The position numbers and the translations under genes were made by a program. The notes beneath the pieces were generated by a model. The model saw nothing but the letters and a program-made list of their open reading frames with translations, was not told the DNA's origin and did not search any database. Source: Aldrovandia affinis (Eukaryota; Chordata; Actinopteri; Notacanthiformes; Halosauridae). From it: a stretch of DNA of 64,000 nucleotides. The stretch spans positions 1,589,279 to 1,653,278 of the forward strand of contig JAINUG010000113.1 of NCBI GenBank assembly GCA_029706075.1. Reading direction: 5' to 3'. Each line of letters begins with the position of its first letter. Position 1 is the first letter of the stretch. Positions 27,240 to 40,047 of the stretch are shown in pieces.

Positions 27240-27440
27240 ATAGTGTTTATTTAAGATTTGTGAAGTTGATAGCAGGCTCGGGGCAATCGCTCAGACGATG
27301 AAAGTTTCATTTTCCGAGCCTCATACATCAATCTGGGCTGCGCTTTGTCTCTTTCCGACAGATACAAAAGAGCCGCTGCCAGCGATAGCATATTTATTTT
27401 TTTAATAAATTTGCTTCCCGGAGCTAGGTTAGGTGGCACT
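27240..27440. promoter_or_regulatory. candidate cis-regulatory block
   Basis: Complex sequence with balanced composition: AGCAGGCTCGGGGCAATCGC, CATACATCAATCTGGGCTGC and GCCAGCGATAGCATATTTAT. No repeat unit and no domain in the overlapping frames. It has the texture of a conserved non-coding element, but that is inference. Confidence 0.28.
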
Positions 27441-27574
27441 GATAAGACGACAGTGAAATGTTATTCTTTATCCCCCTGTCTCCCTCTTGCTATCACGGTT
27501 TCCTCCAAGTTCCAGGCAGGCTTGTATCTTTATTTGAGTTTGCATGTTTTTGTTGAGCTTATCCATCCCCGTCT

Positions 27575-27602
27575 CTCTCAATATCTCTCTCTCTCTCCCT
27601 CC

Positions 27603-27643
<41 letters not shown>

Positions 27644-27672
27644 CATCCATCCATCCCTCCCTCCCTCCCTCC
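27575..27672. repeat. CT-rich microsatellite, (CT)n and (CCCT)n
   Basis: Compound pyrimidine tract of CT, CCCT and CCAT units. Confidence 0.9.
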
Positions 27673-29221
27673 TTCTGTCTGTGAGCTGGAATCAGGATTT
27701 ATCCCAGTCCAGGAGGCAATTCAGGTGCCTACAGGGGCTGTTCTATATCGGCTGCTTTTTTGGTTAAATGTAGGTCCGATTATACACTTTCTTAAATACC
27801 CAGATCCAGCATGACATAGTCATAGGAGAAATGTAGGAGAGGTGCTGTATATAATCCCTAAACTACAAATTTAAATCACATAGAGGAATTACACAAAGTG
27901 AAGCAGATTTCAGAAAATCACCTATATATATATAAATAATTAGCATTTATAAAAAGATGCTTTGCCTCTTTTTGGAGCTGCAGAAGACCCAAACTGTAAT
28001 GGGTAATACAATGTGGCTGTAAATCCTCACAATCTCTGGCACAGTTTGGCAGGCTTACTCTATAACTAATCATAAAACCGCAGTTGAGACACCGCAGCTT
28101 TTGGAGATCACCTGTAATTAAAGAACAACATGTGTCCTCAGCACGTTTCAACTGTCCACCATTTCCAAGTTAAACAGGCTGCACAGAAATCTGAACAGGC
28201 AATTAAATCGATGCGGTCTCAGCACCATTGTTCTTCATGTCTTCGGAATCCATCTGGTAACATATCTGGGGGACAAAAAATCCCCCCTACCTCAACACTG
28301 AATGACTTCTGTCAAATGTGTGGAATGGAAATTCCCAGCTCGCAAGCAGGTGATTTTAATGTGCCGCCTCTGCATGTACAACAGCTTGCTCAGTCAATTG
28401 AGATATGACCTTCAATTTGCCCACAGTTTATCATTTTCTGTTTTACTTCTGAGTAGTTTCATTCTCTCCTGGCTTTTTGTTTTGTTTTGTTTTAATCAAA
28501 GATTTCTCTTTTCCCCTGATTGGTGTCACACCCAAGCCCCCCCTCCTCTCCACACCAACACACACAAACACAAACACACACACACTCGGTCCCCCAAGCC
28601 CAGAAATGAACTTGCTCAGGGAGAAATTTAATAATATGGTAATCAAAGCTGCCATGTACTCAAGCTCCCGGCTTCATAAACAGGTTCATATAAGGTTTTC
28701 CCATCAGCAAACAAAACACATTATTTCTGCCATTCTTCATCAGACTCAGACAAGCTACTGGGAAGTGACCTTCGGGGGAGGGTGTCTGTTTTTGCACGTG
28801 TGCATGCATGCGTGTGTGGGTTGGGTGAGATGGATTTATCTCAGAGCGGCTTGGTAGCGGGAGCCCAAACCATTCTGGTTAACAACTTTCAGACAGTTAA
28901 CATGGGTCAACGTCACCTCCCACTGTATTCTCTCTAGTGTTAATCACTCATTCAGTATGTGATTTATACATGCTATCACTGTCATTGATGTACCCCGTGT
29001 AAACTGCTAACAACATTCTATTATTGCGCAATTCATTAATTAATTGATACATGTTAGCCAAGGACAGAAATTATGGACTGACAGTAAACTGTTGCTCTAA
29101 ATAATTTATGGAAACGTTGGTTTTGCAAAGAGGCCATTTTATGGGCAAACCACAAACCAAGAATATCATGAAAAACAACTCTCACTTACAACCTGCAATA
29201 AATTAACTCACTTACACCCAG

Positions 29222-29222
<1 letters not shown>
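27673..29222. other. non-coding, no gene recognised
   Basis: The frame at plus 28130-28408 (92 codons, with a CxxC near GGAATGGAAATTCCC) shows no known domain. No other structure is visible apart from a short CA-rich patch at about 28555-28585. Confidence 0.5.

Positions 29223-29282
<60 letters not shown>
29223..29282. repeat. (CA)n microsatellite
   Basis: An uninterrupted CA run of about 30 units. The Cys-Val frames on the minus strand are artefacts. Confidence 0.97.
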
Positions 29283-29284
<2 letters not shown>

Positions 29285-32150
29285 CACAGATGCAATTGAC
29301 TGCACTGTGGGTGTCCATGAATTGCGGTAGGCCTTGATTGTGTCCACATTTGCCCATCCCAGGATAAGAGAGATATAACCCTGCTCCTTCTCACACATAA
29401 AGCTGCAGAAATGTTAATGAAGGTGGGCAGGCAGTATATTACATTCAGACATATGAATATTTTCTCCGTAATCTCTCTATTACAGAGCTCACCTCTCCAT
29501 TCACTTCAGATGGGTGATTTTACAGTTCCCCCATATCATTTTGGCATCCATTTTCTGCAGTGTAAAAACTTTCTCTCTCTCTTTCTCTTTATGCATCCCT
29601 CTCCCTCTCTTTCTCTCTGTCTTGCTGTCTAATTTGGTGGTTGGCTGAAATAATCTGAAATCATCACCCACATCCTGGAATGCTGCAACCCTGCAGAATT
29701 GCTCGGTATAGCCTATGGATAATTGTGACCATAAAGGGGAGAAAAACATATGATTTGCAATCATTTACTGGAGACACACAAAAATTAATTTCCACCAAAT
29801 ACCTGAAATATTAAAAATTAATTGTGTGGAACAGCCCATAACACAGTCAATGATACTTTATATTTTTACCAGTTGAAATGGCTTTTACACTGGGAATCCT
29901 ACACTGTGGATAACACTTACTGCCCTTATATTCATGTTTACATACAAATAATTATCTACATGTTAAATGCTACAAATGTTAGAGATACAAGTGGGAAACA
30001 ACTACATTAGTTAATTGTTTTATCCATAAAATGCTGAATATATCAAGTATAATGATATATGTTATTTTATTTTTCTTGAAGAATGATATTCGATAGTTAG
30101 CTAGCTAAGTCATGGCTGCAATTTGCTAATATGTTCTAGCTAGCTAATTTCCTTAGCATATAGCAATGTTACTTTAGACAACGTTTCATGTTTCTCTCCG
30201 TTTATCTCCATTTTTAAAACTTTTTCCTTCGGCTACATAGACTACTTACTACTTTAAATTTCACCGCACCAGCACTTGTGGTAAATCACGCACACAATCA
30301 CACTTGCAATGATATGAAGCAACAACATCAATCAAATCACAGAACAGATGTCAACGATGTGGGGTCACCATCATGTATGTCAATGAAAAATATGATTTGA
30401 AATTTGATAGTTTAGATTTTTTGTTTGTTATCAAATATTTTTGTTTGAAAAGGTAATATAAACACAAAACATTTTTTTTGTGATCAAAGGTGCTTTTTGA
30501 AAAAAGTTGCTTGGGTAGTCCGTTGCTAAATCTAAATTGCTAAATTGGCAACAGTGGGGAGGAAGACTTCAGGAGACTGCTGTTCTGGACTATGGCTTCC
30601 TGTTTCCAGAATGCTTAAACTACAATGTCCCTTGCTAATAAACAAACACATTAACTTCGAATGGAGCCTCGTTTCCAAAAACATATATTTTTATAAAAAA
30701 TACATGAAAATCATCTTTTTTGTCATGCACTGGTCCATTTAAAGGTCTGGAAACTGTAATGCTGTAAGAGCAAAAAAATGTCTGACAGAAATCTGATGAA
30801 TAATTTTCACTTGTCTTTTTTGATAAAAACTAGCAAACATAAAATAATGTGGATGGAATTTTGAGGATTTTGAAAATTCTCAGTCCTTTTCCCAAAAAAA
30901 TAAATAAATAAAATACATTGGTGCTGGAAGGACATAAAGACAAGACTGGTGAATGTAGTATTTTGAATGTAAAAGCAGACCAACCATGATCTAAGTACAG
31001 TGTTTGTGTGTGTGTGGGGCGGCATACAGGCATGTTTGCAGGACTTTCATGCAGTAGGCCTAGTTCATTTTAATCTAGATTAATTGTCTTTGTTTTACAT
31101 AGGGCCTACATATTTTTGTGATATGGTCATCAAATTTTGTAAGATAGCGACTGCACATTGGTTTGTGTGAATCTGCCCCTCTGTCCCGTTTCATTAAGCT
31201 GTATGTCTGCAGAGGATCTAGTCATTCTAATTATTTTGTTGTTGTTGTGAGTGTGTGCCTGTGTGATTTCTTTGGGCTGAACTGAAAAAAATGTCAACCT
31301 TTCGTTAAAATTTCATCATATTGCATAAAATGCCTTTATTTAAGTCTATATATCTGTATTAAATTATATATATTTTGTGGATTTCATGAATGTAGGACAA
31401 GGGTTTTGAAATTAATTAATTATTTATTGAATTAGTTATTTTCTTTATATACCGTAATACAACTCAAATACTGATCAGCATGGAAGGGAAACAGATTATA
31501 TTAATGTGATGGATGCTATACAAGTGTAATATGCCTTCCAAATCCACTCAATGCTCAATGACTTTCAGGTAACTTTAGGAGATAGATTTCATATTTATAA
31601 CCACATTCGTGACTTCAGAAGACCAATTCAATTCACGGGGTAAAATAACTTTCATTATAAATACTGAATGGTAAGCATAGCTCCAGGTCTTCAGGTGGAA
31701 GGGTTGTGAACAAGGGAAAATATATAGCTATGTCTTCTCTTCTCACTAGATCAGCTGAAAGCATTCGAACAAGCCACTACACACAATGTCTCTGAAACAT
31801 CCTTTCCTTAACCATCTGAGTGTTTTGCCAATGTGCGTTTGTTCATCAAGGTCTTGGTTATGTAAGGGTGTGAAAATGTTTTAGCACATATGAGATCTAA
31901 ATAGCTAAAAACCTGTTTTTATCAGAACTGGTCACATTTATTTCAGGCTGTGGGAGGGCTATATGCTAATTTACTGAATATTCATGATCCACACCTGAAA
32001 GATCATGGTCAAAGGCCATCAGACAAAGACATCTTGCAGAGTAGCCTACGCATTTCTTGCTACTAACAGAAGCCAGTTTGACAACATCCAAAGTCTGTTT
32101 GGCATTGGGCACAGGCACATGATCAAAAGTTTAAGATATTCATCTTTACG
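29283..32150. other. non-coding, no gene recognised
   Basis: AT-rich with scattered AGCTAG clusters (30090-30150). A balanced patch at 29405-29560 could be regulatory. No supported frame or RNA. Confidence 0.5.
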
Positions 32151-32339
32151 TCTGTAGGAAAACTAAAGCAAAGTCCGTGTCTACGAAGACACGGAAAGAC
32201 ATAAACAAGACAAAACAAAGTAACCAACGATCAGGAACAAACAAAACGTATCAAAAATCTCGGAAAAAACTAAACGCTGGGAATCTAAACCACAATAAGC
32301 ACACAAACAAGTTCTCGAGAGGCAAGAAACATTAATCAC

Positions 32340-33006
32340 AATAGGTATTATCAAGCTAAGCTAGATAATGTCCAAGCGCGAAACAGAATGCCAGCTGGTT
32401 AAATATCCTCCCGTTAATTATTCGCAGCAGTCCGCAATGATTCTGATTTTTTTTTCGTATAGCGTCACAAGACGCGGGAATTCATATATTTTCACGAGTA
32501 TTTGAAAATATGGTAAATAAAATAAATATCAGCATACACCGTCTGTTGCTGGCAGCTCGCAACCGTAAACACAGACAAGATCCGATATAATGTCGGGACA
32601 TTGTTTACGCTGCAATTTAACACACGGAATTCATGTATTGAATATATATCACGAGTATTTGATAACATGGCAGATCAAATATAGTTACTTACTCTTCGTC
32701 AGTTATTGTCTTCGTCGCTTTCCATCGATGCTCTCAAACACTGCAGCGCAGAAAATCTTTCCATCTTGAATAAAATTGTATGTCTGTATAAAATCTTGCT
32801 TCAAATTGTCGGGACAGTTCTAATTAACCTAATTAAAAAAAAATCCCATTTGATTTGCCAGTGCTCAAATCGGAAAGTCGCGATTCTAAGGTTTCTGTCA
32901 ATGTTTTTGTTGCGTGTGTATGATAAAATATCGCGAAGTTAGAAATAGTAATATACTTTTATTGCTGCTGGGAGCGGCGCCGCTCCCGTCGACCTCAGGG
33001 GGTTAA
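32340..33006. mobile_element. piggyBac-like element end (TTAA-flanked), partial
   Basis: The right boundary reads GTCGACCTCAGGGGGTTAAC. A TTAA lies at 33003-33006, and a perfect 18-bp palindrome GGGAGCGGCGCCGCTCCC sits just inside at 32970-32987. Internally a segment of about 35 bp (GGAATTCATATATTTTCACG, from 32477) recurs about 160 bp later (GGAATTCATGTATTGAATAT, from 32636), both followed by ACGAGTATTTGA. TTAA flanks and subterminal repeats are usual for piggyBac elements. The left end was not found, so this may be a truncated copy, and the family call is tentative. Confidence 0.4.
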
Positions 33007-33007
33007 C

Positions 33008-33376
33008 CATATGAGGTGTGGTTCCTGGGACAGAGAAGAGTCATGACCAGGATGAGCGGCCATTGGCCATTGGAGTAGCCAATCACCTAGAGGCAGCGGA
33101 GCACACCAGTTGGGCTGGGGTGTAAGGTTTGACCAGAGCCATGAGGTAGGGATGGGTCATTCCATTCGGCAGGCCAGCACCAGTGTCTTACATCTCATGC
33201 AAGCGGGTACATAGTGCCAGTTAAGGGTGCAGAGAAGTGCGGTGGTGTGGGAGAACTTGGGAAGGTTGAATACCAGATGGGGTGCAACATTCTGCATGAG
33301 CTGCAGGGGTCTGATGGCACATGTGGTAGCTCCAGCCAGGAGGGAGTTGCAGTAGTCCAGCCACAAATCTTTAGAC
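33008..33376 (-). pseudogene. L2-type LINE reverse transcriptase fragment
   Basis: Minus-strand translation from 33360 reads LDYCNSLLAG, then IRPLQLMQN and LVFNLPKFSHTTALL. This is the C-terminal reverse-transcriptase region of fish L2/CR1-type LINEs (DYCNxLLxG ... RLQxxQNAAARLV ... LHWLPV). A frameshift near 33157 leads into ALVKPYTPAQLVCSAASR, another block typical of that family, followed by a stop. Only the last part of ORF2 is left and it is broken. It abuts the TTAA end at 33003 and is followed by an antisense SINE. Confidence 0.72.
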
Positions 33377-33458
33377 TTATGTTTGTGGAAACCCATTAAA
33401 ATTAGTTTCTTATTGCATGTTTTTTGGTTATGTAGCATATGTATATATATATACAGTA

Positions 33459-33609
33459 TATGCCATTTAGCAGATGATTTTATCCAAAGCAACTTACAGT
33501 ATTGAATGCATACATTTTTTTCAGTATATATGTGGTCCCAGTGGGAATTTAACCCACAACCTAAGCATTGCCAACGCCATGCTTTACCAACTGAGCCACA
33601 CAGAACCAC
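33459..33609 (-). mobile_element. tRNA-derived SINE, antisense
   Basis: Minus-strand reading begins with a tRNA-like head: GTGTGGCTCAGTTGGTAAAG (A-box) and GTGGGTTAAATTCCCAC (a B-box variant). It ends with a tail GTAAGTTGCTTTGGATAAAA then TCTGCTAAATGGC at about 33464-33497. This is the tail module shared with the 17.2-kb SINE and 21.4-kb foldback, but the head differs, so it is a different SINE family. Confidence 0.78.
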
Positions 33610-34654
33610 ATATGATAATTTGTATAGTGGATCGATAGAGTCACATGTATTAATAAACTTTCAAATTATTTATAAGTTGGTTGTCTTGTCCTTTGTCCTG
33701 TACGAATTGGGTTCTACTGGCTACAACCTCACTAAATAAATATTGAATAAGTGTACGTTGATGGGACCCATGCTAATGTCACTGCAAGCACATGACCATA
33801 TTGTGAATAAATAATAGTACCCATGGTGCCTTCTAATGCATTATGTAATGCATTTACCCCTGGAAAAAATGAATGTGAGACAGAAACCTGTCACAAACCT
33901 TGTTGTACATTTTACATCATTAAAAAACGGAAGTTACAAGTTACCATTGAATTATCTACTAGCAGCTAACTGCTAACTGCTGTTTTGGTCAGAACATTGC
34001 TAAACATACAGTCTTTCACGGTAAATAAATTGGCTTCCTCACTTTTTTGAATGAATGTCAATTAAAAGCTAAGCATGTTCACATCATTTCTATATTGATA
34101 GGGCAAGGGGTGTACACACTGACATTCACACAGCTTCACACTTTCAAGCTTATTAATGGTCACAAAATGTCACCGAATTTAATATTGTACCACAACCTGA
34201 CAGACAAGACACACACAAGAACATAAATAAGTATTTCCCAATCACTGTCCAAAAATGACATATTAATCACATTAATCTTCCTCAGCTACACTGCAAGTAG
34301 TAATGACCCTATGGCATTAAACCTAAATGAGCTTTTTTAAATTTGTAAACCAGTATAAAAATACTTTGCTAAATGTGGATTCACTGCATACGATGGTTCT
34401 GTGTTGATTTGTAAGTGGTTTCATGCTGGCAGTTGCACTTCACCCGCCTATTTGCTATTCGCAATCTAAATTCTGCAGTGCATTTTATGTTTCTCTGGAG
34501 GTTGCCCAGGATAAAGATGTTTGCCAAATACATAAATACATACAAAAATGAGTACATACAGGAACAAACAAATAAATACTGTTTGAAACAGTTACCATTT
34601 ACAATCATTTATATTTAATAACTATTAACTATTATATATTCATTGAATGCATAT

Positions 34655-34660
<6 letters not shown>
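33610..34660. other. AT-rich non-coding stretch
   Basis: No gene or element recognised. Confidence 0.5.

Positions 34661-34690
<30 letters not shown>
34661..34690. repeat. (AT)n microsatellite
   Basis: A run of about 15 AT units. Confidence 0.9.
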
Positions 34691-34693
<3 letters not shown>

Positions 34694-34859
34694 TTATAGG
34701 ACAAAGAGAGCTAGGATTATTCAGTGAGAGAGTACAGCGATGGGGAACAGATTCAGGCATCGGCCTGTATCAGCCCTGGCAGTGCTTCAGCAGTGTCCAG
34801 TGGGAGAGTGACCACAGAGACTCCCGGTAACAGATGGCTGAACCTGTATTAATACATAA

Positions 34860-35060
34860 GGCAACCTGAAGACCCATTCCTACATCTCTTTCTGGTAGAT
34901 GGAGGCTGACGTTTCCTACCTTAGAAGCGCGGGGTAATTAATATTGTCTTAATTGTCTTAACGAGCGTGACAACAGGAGATCTGGTGTCCGTCAGTCTGT
35001 GTGGTGAGGCTTTTTAATCATTTAAAAGAACGGTACTTTCCACAACAGTACCACACAGGG
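34860..35060. promoter_or_regulatory. candidate regulatory block
   Basis: GGGGTAATTAATATTGTCTT, TAATTGTCTTAACGAGCG and GGCTTTTTAATCATTTAAAA sit in non-repetitive flanks. The density of homeodomain-type cores is the only evidence. Confidence 0.22.
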
Positions 35061-35262
35061 GGAGAGGAGGAAACCATCAAAGAAAAAGCTTGAATTAATT
35101 GCATTGCTTTCAACAAATTTAGGATCAATTAAGGACCTCTCAGCAGAGAGCTTGTGGTGGAGTCGAGATATGCACACACACATACAGACAGACACACACA
35201 CTTTTGCAGAGACATTAACATATGCGCACACACAAACACAAACAGGCACACAGAGATGCTCA

Positions 35263-35263
<1 letters not shown>

Positions 35264-35357
<94 letters not shown>
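35264..35357. repeat. (CA)n microsatellite, 94 bp
   Basis: The longest CA run in the window, about 46 units, preceded by degenerate CACA/CAGA units from 35170. Confidence 0.97.
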
Positions 35358-35358
<1 letters not shown>

Positions 35359-35430
35359 GTCTTCTGAAAGCCAAGGCCTCTCAAAACATAGAAACTTCAA
35401 GAAATGCTAATATATACTTACATATTACAT

Positions 35431-36990
35431 AAACATAACTACAATGGCCACAGTCTCTCATTACTTACAAACATTAACTTCTGCACCCTCTGACCTCATG
35501 TAAACACACAGAATTCAAATACAACTTCAAACAGCCACACAATAAAGCCCCAAACACGTGTCTCTTCCTTATCCTCTTCTTCTTCTTCTTCTTATTATTA
35601 TTATGCTTTTTCTTCTACAATTTCCTGTCAATTACATTGTGAAAAATGTTCCATTCCCCAAATGATTAATTCTCCCCATTAATCAATATCTAAATCTGTT
35701 CAAATCTAGATAGATCAGATCTACCAATAGCACCATCTGTTCATAGTTAAATTATTAAAAGTTTAATTTACACACAGGCAAATTATTATTTTCTTATTTT
35801 TTTTCATAAAATTAACAGGGTTGCCAAACTGGGGAACATTCCGCCAAATGTAGAGATTTTTTTTTATTACTTGGGAGGTTTCAAAGCAGAAATTTATGGG
35901 AGCCAATGATAGATTTTTAAAGAACATACAGCGGGAATGTTAAAACATTTATATGGGAGTCAGTTGAATAATATTTTGGGTGGAAAATTCTAAACCATAC
36001 ATCTGGCAACACTGAAAAGGATGTGCACATCCTATTAAAGCCAATAGAACATACACTAAAAAAAACGTATTGGATACCATTTTTTTCTGGCTTGCTAACT
36101 CATAACACCAGAATATTAAAATACTATTTCTTATATAGTTGTAACTTTAATTTATACATTCAACAAAAATACATGTCTAATGCATGTCTAATACCATCTA
36201 AATACAATCTAAAATTATATTGTATCATTACATGTGTAAACCCTACATCATATATATATTCCATCACACATTCCATCATTAACCTTCCCTTGATGTCTAC
36301 ATAGCTACCTCATTAACTAGTTATAGGTCAGGTGTTTCATTAACAACAGCGTACTGCCTAGCTTTCCAGTCACATAATATTCATTAGCTACAGTAGTTAG
36401 CCATCTATAGCTAGCATGTTGTCCTCCCCACCCACAGACGTTTGCTAGCTTGGGAAGGATGGCTTCCTACTAAAGTTTAAAATAACAATGCTCACTTTAA
36501 AACTGCATGTTTTTACTTGAAGGAATACAACTACAAAAGATCACCTTCTGTAACATTATCATAATCCATTTGTTCAAGTTAGATGATATGTGCCAATATA
36601 TGACTATATACTGTCACGAAACAGCACACAACAAATGCAAATGTGTCCTCACTCCACACTGTCACACAGTGAACGCATCTTTTATGATTACATTACCAAT
36701 ATACAATTATAACATTATAAATGTGTTAATTTGCACAATAATATGTTGCCCTTACCTGTTGTAAATTATTCTGTCTTTTCACCGTTTTACACAACAATTT
36801 GGCATCAACCATGCTATTAAAAACCATATGGAATCATAATTTATTTATTGTGAATTTTACAATTCACCAATGACATCAAAACTGCTGCTGAAAAACCCTT
36901 TCTTGGCTGTATTCAATAATTGGTTTATTAATTTGGTGAAAGCCATGCATAATACACTGAACAGTTCAAATAAATACAAAACATAAAATA
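35431..36990 (+). repeat. unclassified dispersed repeat, long form
   Basis: Segment A (35431 to about 35893) and segment B (about 36771-36990) match the two parts of the repeat at 6640-7285, in the same order and orientation. Shared words include ACACACAGAATTCA, CACCATCTGTTCATAGTT and TTTGGTGAAAGCCATGC. Between A and B this copy has about 880 bp absent from the other. The middle has no recognised coding sequence (frames at 36023-36304 and 36507-36764 lack domains). Confidence 0.68.
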
Positions 36991-37545
36991 ATGCCATGGC
37001 CCAATTGTCTTTAGACTTATTATTACGTGTATATACATATTATAGGTCAGCAGAGAGAGAGAGCACAGTAGTTAAGCGTAGTTCCACTGGTTGAGTTTTT
37101 CTTACCCAGCATGTCTTGCGAGTTGTTAAAATTAGCGCTCTTTGTTAACTTGTATTGACCATTTATCTTTTTATTTGTGTTTGTTGTGTGTGTTTATTAA
37201 GTGAGTGTTTATTAATCATGGCTTATGCCAGGGTGAGTGTTCAGTTTGTGGTAACCGTCAGTACGAATGGTAGTTAGTTTAATTAGGTTCTCTAACGCAC
37301 ATGTTCTCAGGTCTTATAGCTGTATGAAGTGCTGATGTAATTGAATGACTGACAAAGTAAAACCTGAATTGAAAGTTATTGCCTTGTCTTTACCTGGACA
37401 CTTTGCCACTGTAGTTTGCCAACATATTCTCATGTATGCGCTGTGCTACAGTTCAGAAAGTTCAACAATAACATCTTAAATATAAAAGTTACTCACATAT
37501 ACAAATCATATACTTTCAGTACATCTGAAAAATAAAATTATTACA

Positions 37546-37690
37546 TTGTAATAAAATCGGTTTGCATACCAAATTATTGATATCAAAATGATGCCAAGTT
37601 ATAACTAAACTGTCACCAATATATTTCACACAAACCTAACAAGCACTGTCCTAAAGCAATGTTTCCTATGTTTTCCTACATTCGTAACTT
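37546..37690 (+). repeat. dispersed repeat C, copy 2
   Basis: Same family as 10871-11018 (shared TACCAAATTATTGATAT and ATATATTTCACA). It lies about 550 bp beyond the end of the long-form repeat, whereas copy 1 lies about 3.6 kb beyond the short form. Confidence 0.65.
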
Positions 37691-37734
37691 GGCCCTGTGT
37701 TTCTTCATTTTGCCAGGAGAATCTGTGTGATCCA

Positions 37735-37930
37735 TGGGTCTCATTCACTAATATATTTGTGCAAAAGGTTGCCATCGGATTCATAAAACATGCGCATCAG
37801 TCAATTTCACTCATACATGTGCGTATATCGATAAATCCCAATTGTTCTTACATGACATGCACGTGCATGTAATTTCTAATTAGCATAATACACACCCCAG
37901 AAAATGAATATAAGGCCCTTCTGATTTCAC
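37735..37930. mobile_element. possible Harbinger-like MITE end
   Basis: GGGTCTCATTCACTAATATA followed by TTTGTGCAAAAGG and ATTCATAAAACATGCGCATC resembles the terminal segment of PIF/Harbinger-type non-autonomous elements I know from fish. No matching inverted end or target duplication was found. Confidence 0.3.
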
Positions 37931-38763
37931 AGTCGTTTTCAACTGTTAAACAGACAGGAGTATTGACAGCAGATAGGGTGAACATTTATTGTGTGGCAGT
38001 CGGGAAAGTGAGGGGTATTAGCCCTGTGAGCAACTAAGAATAAAGTGCATTATTTTGTAATGCTATGCTGATGTTACCGTTTGAACATGTCTTACAAGTG
38101 GCACATATAGTCATGTAGATTGCCTAACTTTAACATACTGATTGACTTAATTCTTGTCAATTCTGATTATGACAACCCTGGCAGCATTCTGTATTTTATA
38201 TGTACAAAGGACCATCTCCTTAATGCCCCAAAAAGTGCAGTGAATACCTCTTGACATACAAATGCAAATAATAAGGAGGGTAGACTGAGGTGGTTCATTC
38301 ATTCTAAAAAAGAATCATCAAGCATCAAGCAAAGTGACAGATTCAGTGCATTGTTCTACTGACAATTGTACTATCACATTAACATGAATGCAATAATTTT
38401 GCACAGAACATCCACACAGTTCACGCATGATGGTTTTTTCAAAAGATCTTCCAACCCCCCATTCACTGGAGCCTCAGCCAGGCCCATCTGCTGTCCTGCA
38501 GCCACCTTGAAGAGCAGATCCATATTTAAAGCTACAGTGTTGTTTTAGCTTACTGTTAAACAGCTTTTAATTAGTTCAGGTCAAAGTTAAAATTCACATA
38601 CAAAACCGTATATTTCATTAATGCATGTTACCAATCGTTTTTAGTTTTACACTTTTCTCTCAAAGTGAAGGTGAAGCTTTGATACTGACAGATGAATTTA
38701 ATATTGGGGTTGTTGATATCAAGTTTGCAGGCAAACGAGTCAAGGATAACCAGAAATCCTGAT

Positions 38764-38784
38764 TAAATTGGGACAGTCCCAATT
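38764..38784. repeat. 21-bp palindrome
   Basis: Two 10-bp arms, AAATTGGGAC and GTCCCAATTT, surround a single A. GGGAC/GTCCC words recur in the next 80 bp (AAATGTCCCAATG, TTTGTCCCAATA). It is part of a short GTCCCAAT-rich repeat. Confidence 0.7.
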
Positions 38785-38859
38785 TACAAGCATATATGAA
38801 ATGTCCCAATGCTCTCATGATCGGGATGCTATTTGTCCCAATATTTAGAGTTAAATCTT

Positions 38860-40015
38860 TTAAAAAAATGTGAAATATTCAAAACATAAACACATTCCGG
38901 GGCAGAGGGTACAGAAATGGTCTATATAGATTATTTATTCAGTTGTTTGAAGACCACTGTCATCTTCCTAGCTAACACATTTTATGTTGCTTGGGCTACA
39001 TTTTTGGTTCTCTGTTAACAGCTAAAGTACTGGAAGAATGCAATCTGAACCAGTGCCATTGAAGAAACCTATGAGGCTGTGCAAGTGTGCAACAAAATAT
39101 ACACAATGACAGCTACAAGTGGAATCTATATATAGTAAAGAAAACAACAGACCTGGGTCTGTTAAACATTTCAAGTATTTTATTGACTTTCGAATACCTT
39201 TTAAAACGTATAAAGTGTTTTAAAATACATTTACATTTAAAATGCATTTAGGTATTTAACTATATTTTAATGCATGAGAAATGTTGGAATGTTGGTTGTA
39301 TGTTGGAAATAGTATTGGATTTTCTGGATGTATTCGGAAATACACTTATATACTCGTATTTCATATATATACATACTTATATATGCGTTCATGTAGAATC
39401 ACAACCAACGTGACATTGATTAATCTTGGTGGCAAGGGGATGATGCATTGTTCAAATGGGCCAATGCCATTGGACTAAATGAAAAATGAAAAATGAAATC
39501 AAATGATAACCAAAGACAAGAGTCAAAACGAACACATAGGGCAAAAAAATGAGAGGGCATGAGAACAAAGGTGTGGGGGGGGGGGCGTTGAGCTACCAGT
39601 TCTCACTCCCACACTCCCCAGGCAGCAGAGCAGCTGCAGCCCTCTCTACTCCTCCCTACACCCCTCTCAGCATCACAGTTATATTTCATGTTTTAATTAC
39701 AATATCCACACAAATGTGTGTGCACAGCTTAACCTTCAAAATTATGCCATGTTGCACTTTAGGCTTTCAAAGAGCTTGTCGGAAAGAAAGTAGATATTTA
39801 ACCAATTTCTGAAAATTAGTCTGCAGGATTCTAATGGACAATAGGGACATTTATGAACATTTACACAAGCCTTTCATGACTCCCACTGGCCTACATTTTT
39901 GGGCATAGTATTTTATCCAGTTATTTTGAATAGTATTTGGTTTCTCATGGTTTCTCTTGGTTTTAAATGTGGTTTCTCAGTACATTATTTTTTATACTTC
40001 CATTACAATGTATTT
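38860..40015. other. non-coding, no gene recognised
   Basis: AT-rich; a G10 homopolymer lies near 39576-39586. No supported frame. Confidence 0.5.
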
Positions 40016-40047
40016 GTTTGGGCCAGTGCATTTGGAATGAAAGGTCT

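Noticed and set aside
33157-33609. 150-codon minus-strand frame
   Set aside because: It is a chance fusion of an antisense SINE head, AT-rich filler and an L2 reverse-transcriptase fragment, not one gene.
35170-35357. CRISPR-like or other direct-repeat array
   Set aside because: The repeats are dinucleotide units without spacers, and the window is eukaryotic.
35022-35432. Cys-Val and His-Thr repeat frames of 60-120 codons
   Set aside because: They are products of the (CA)n microsatellite. The same applies to the frames at 1638, 16549, 29186, 49094, 54392 and 55659.
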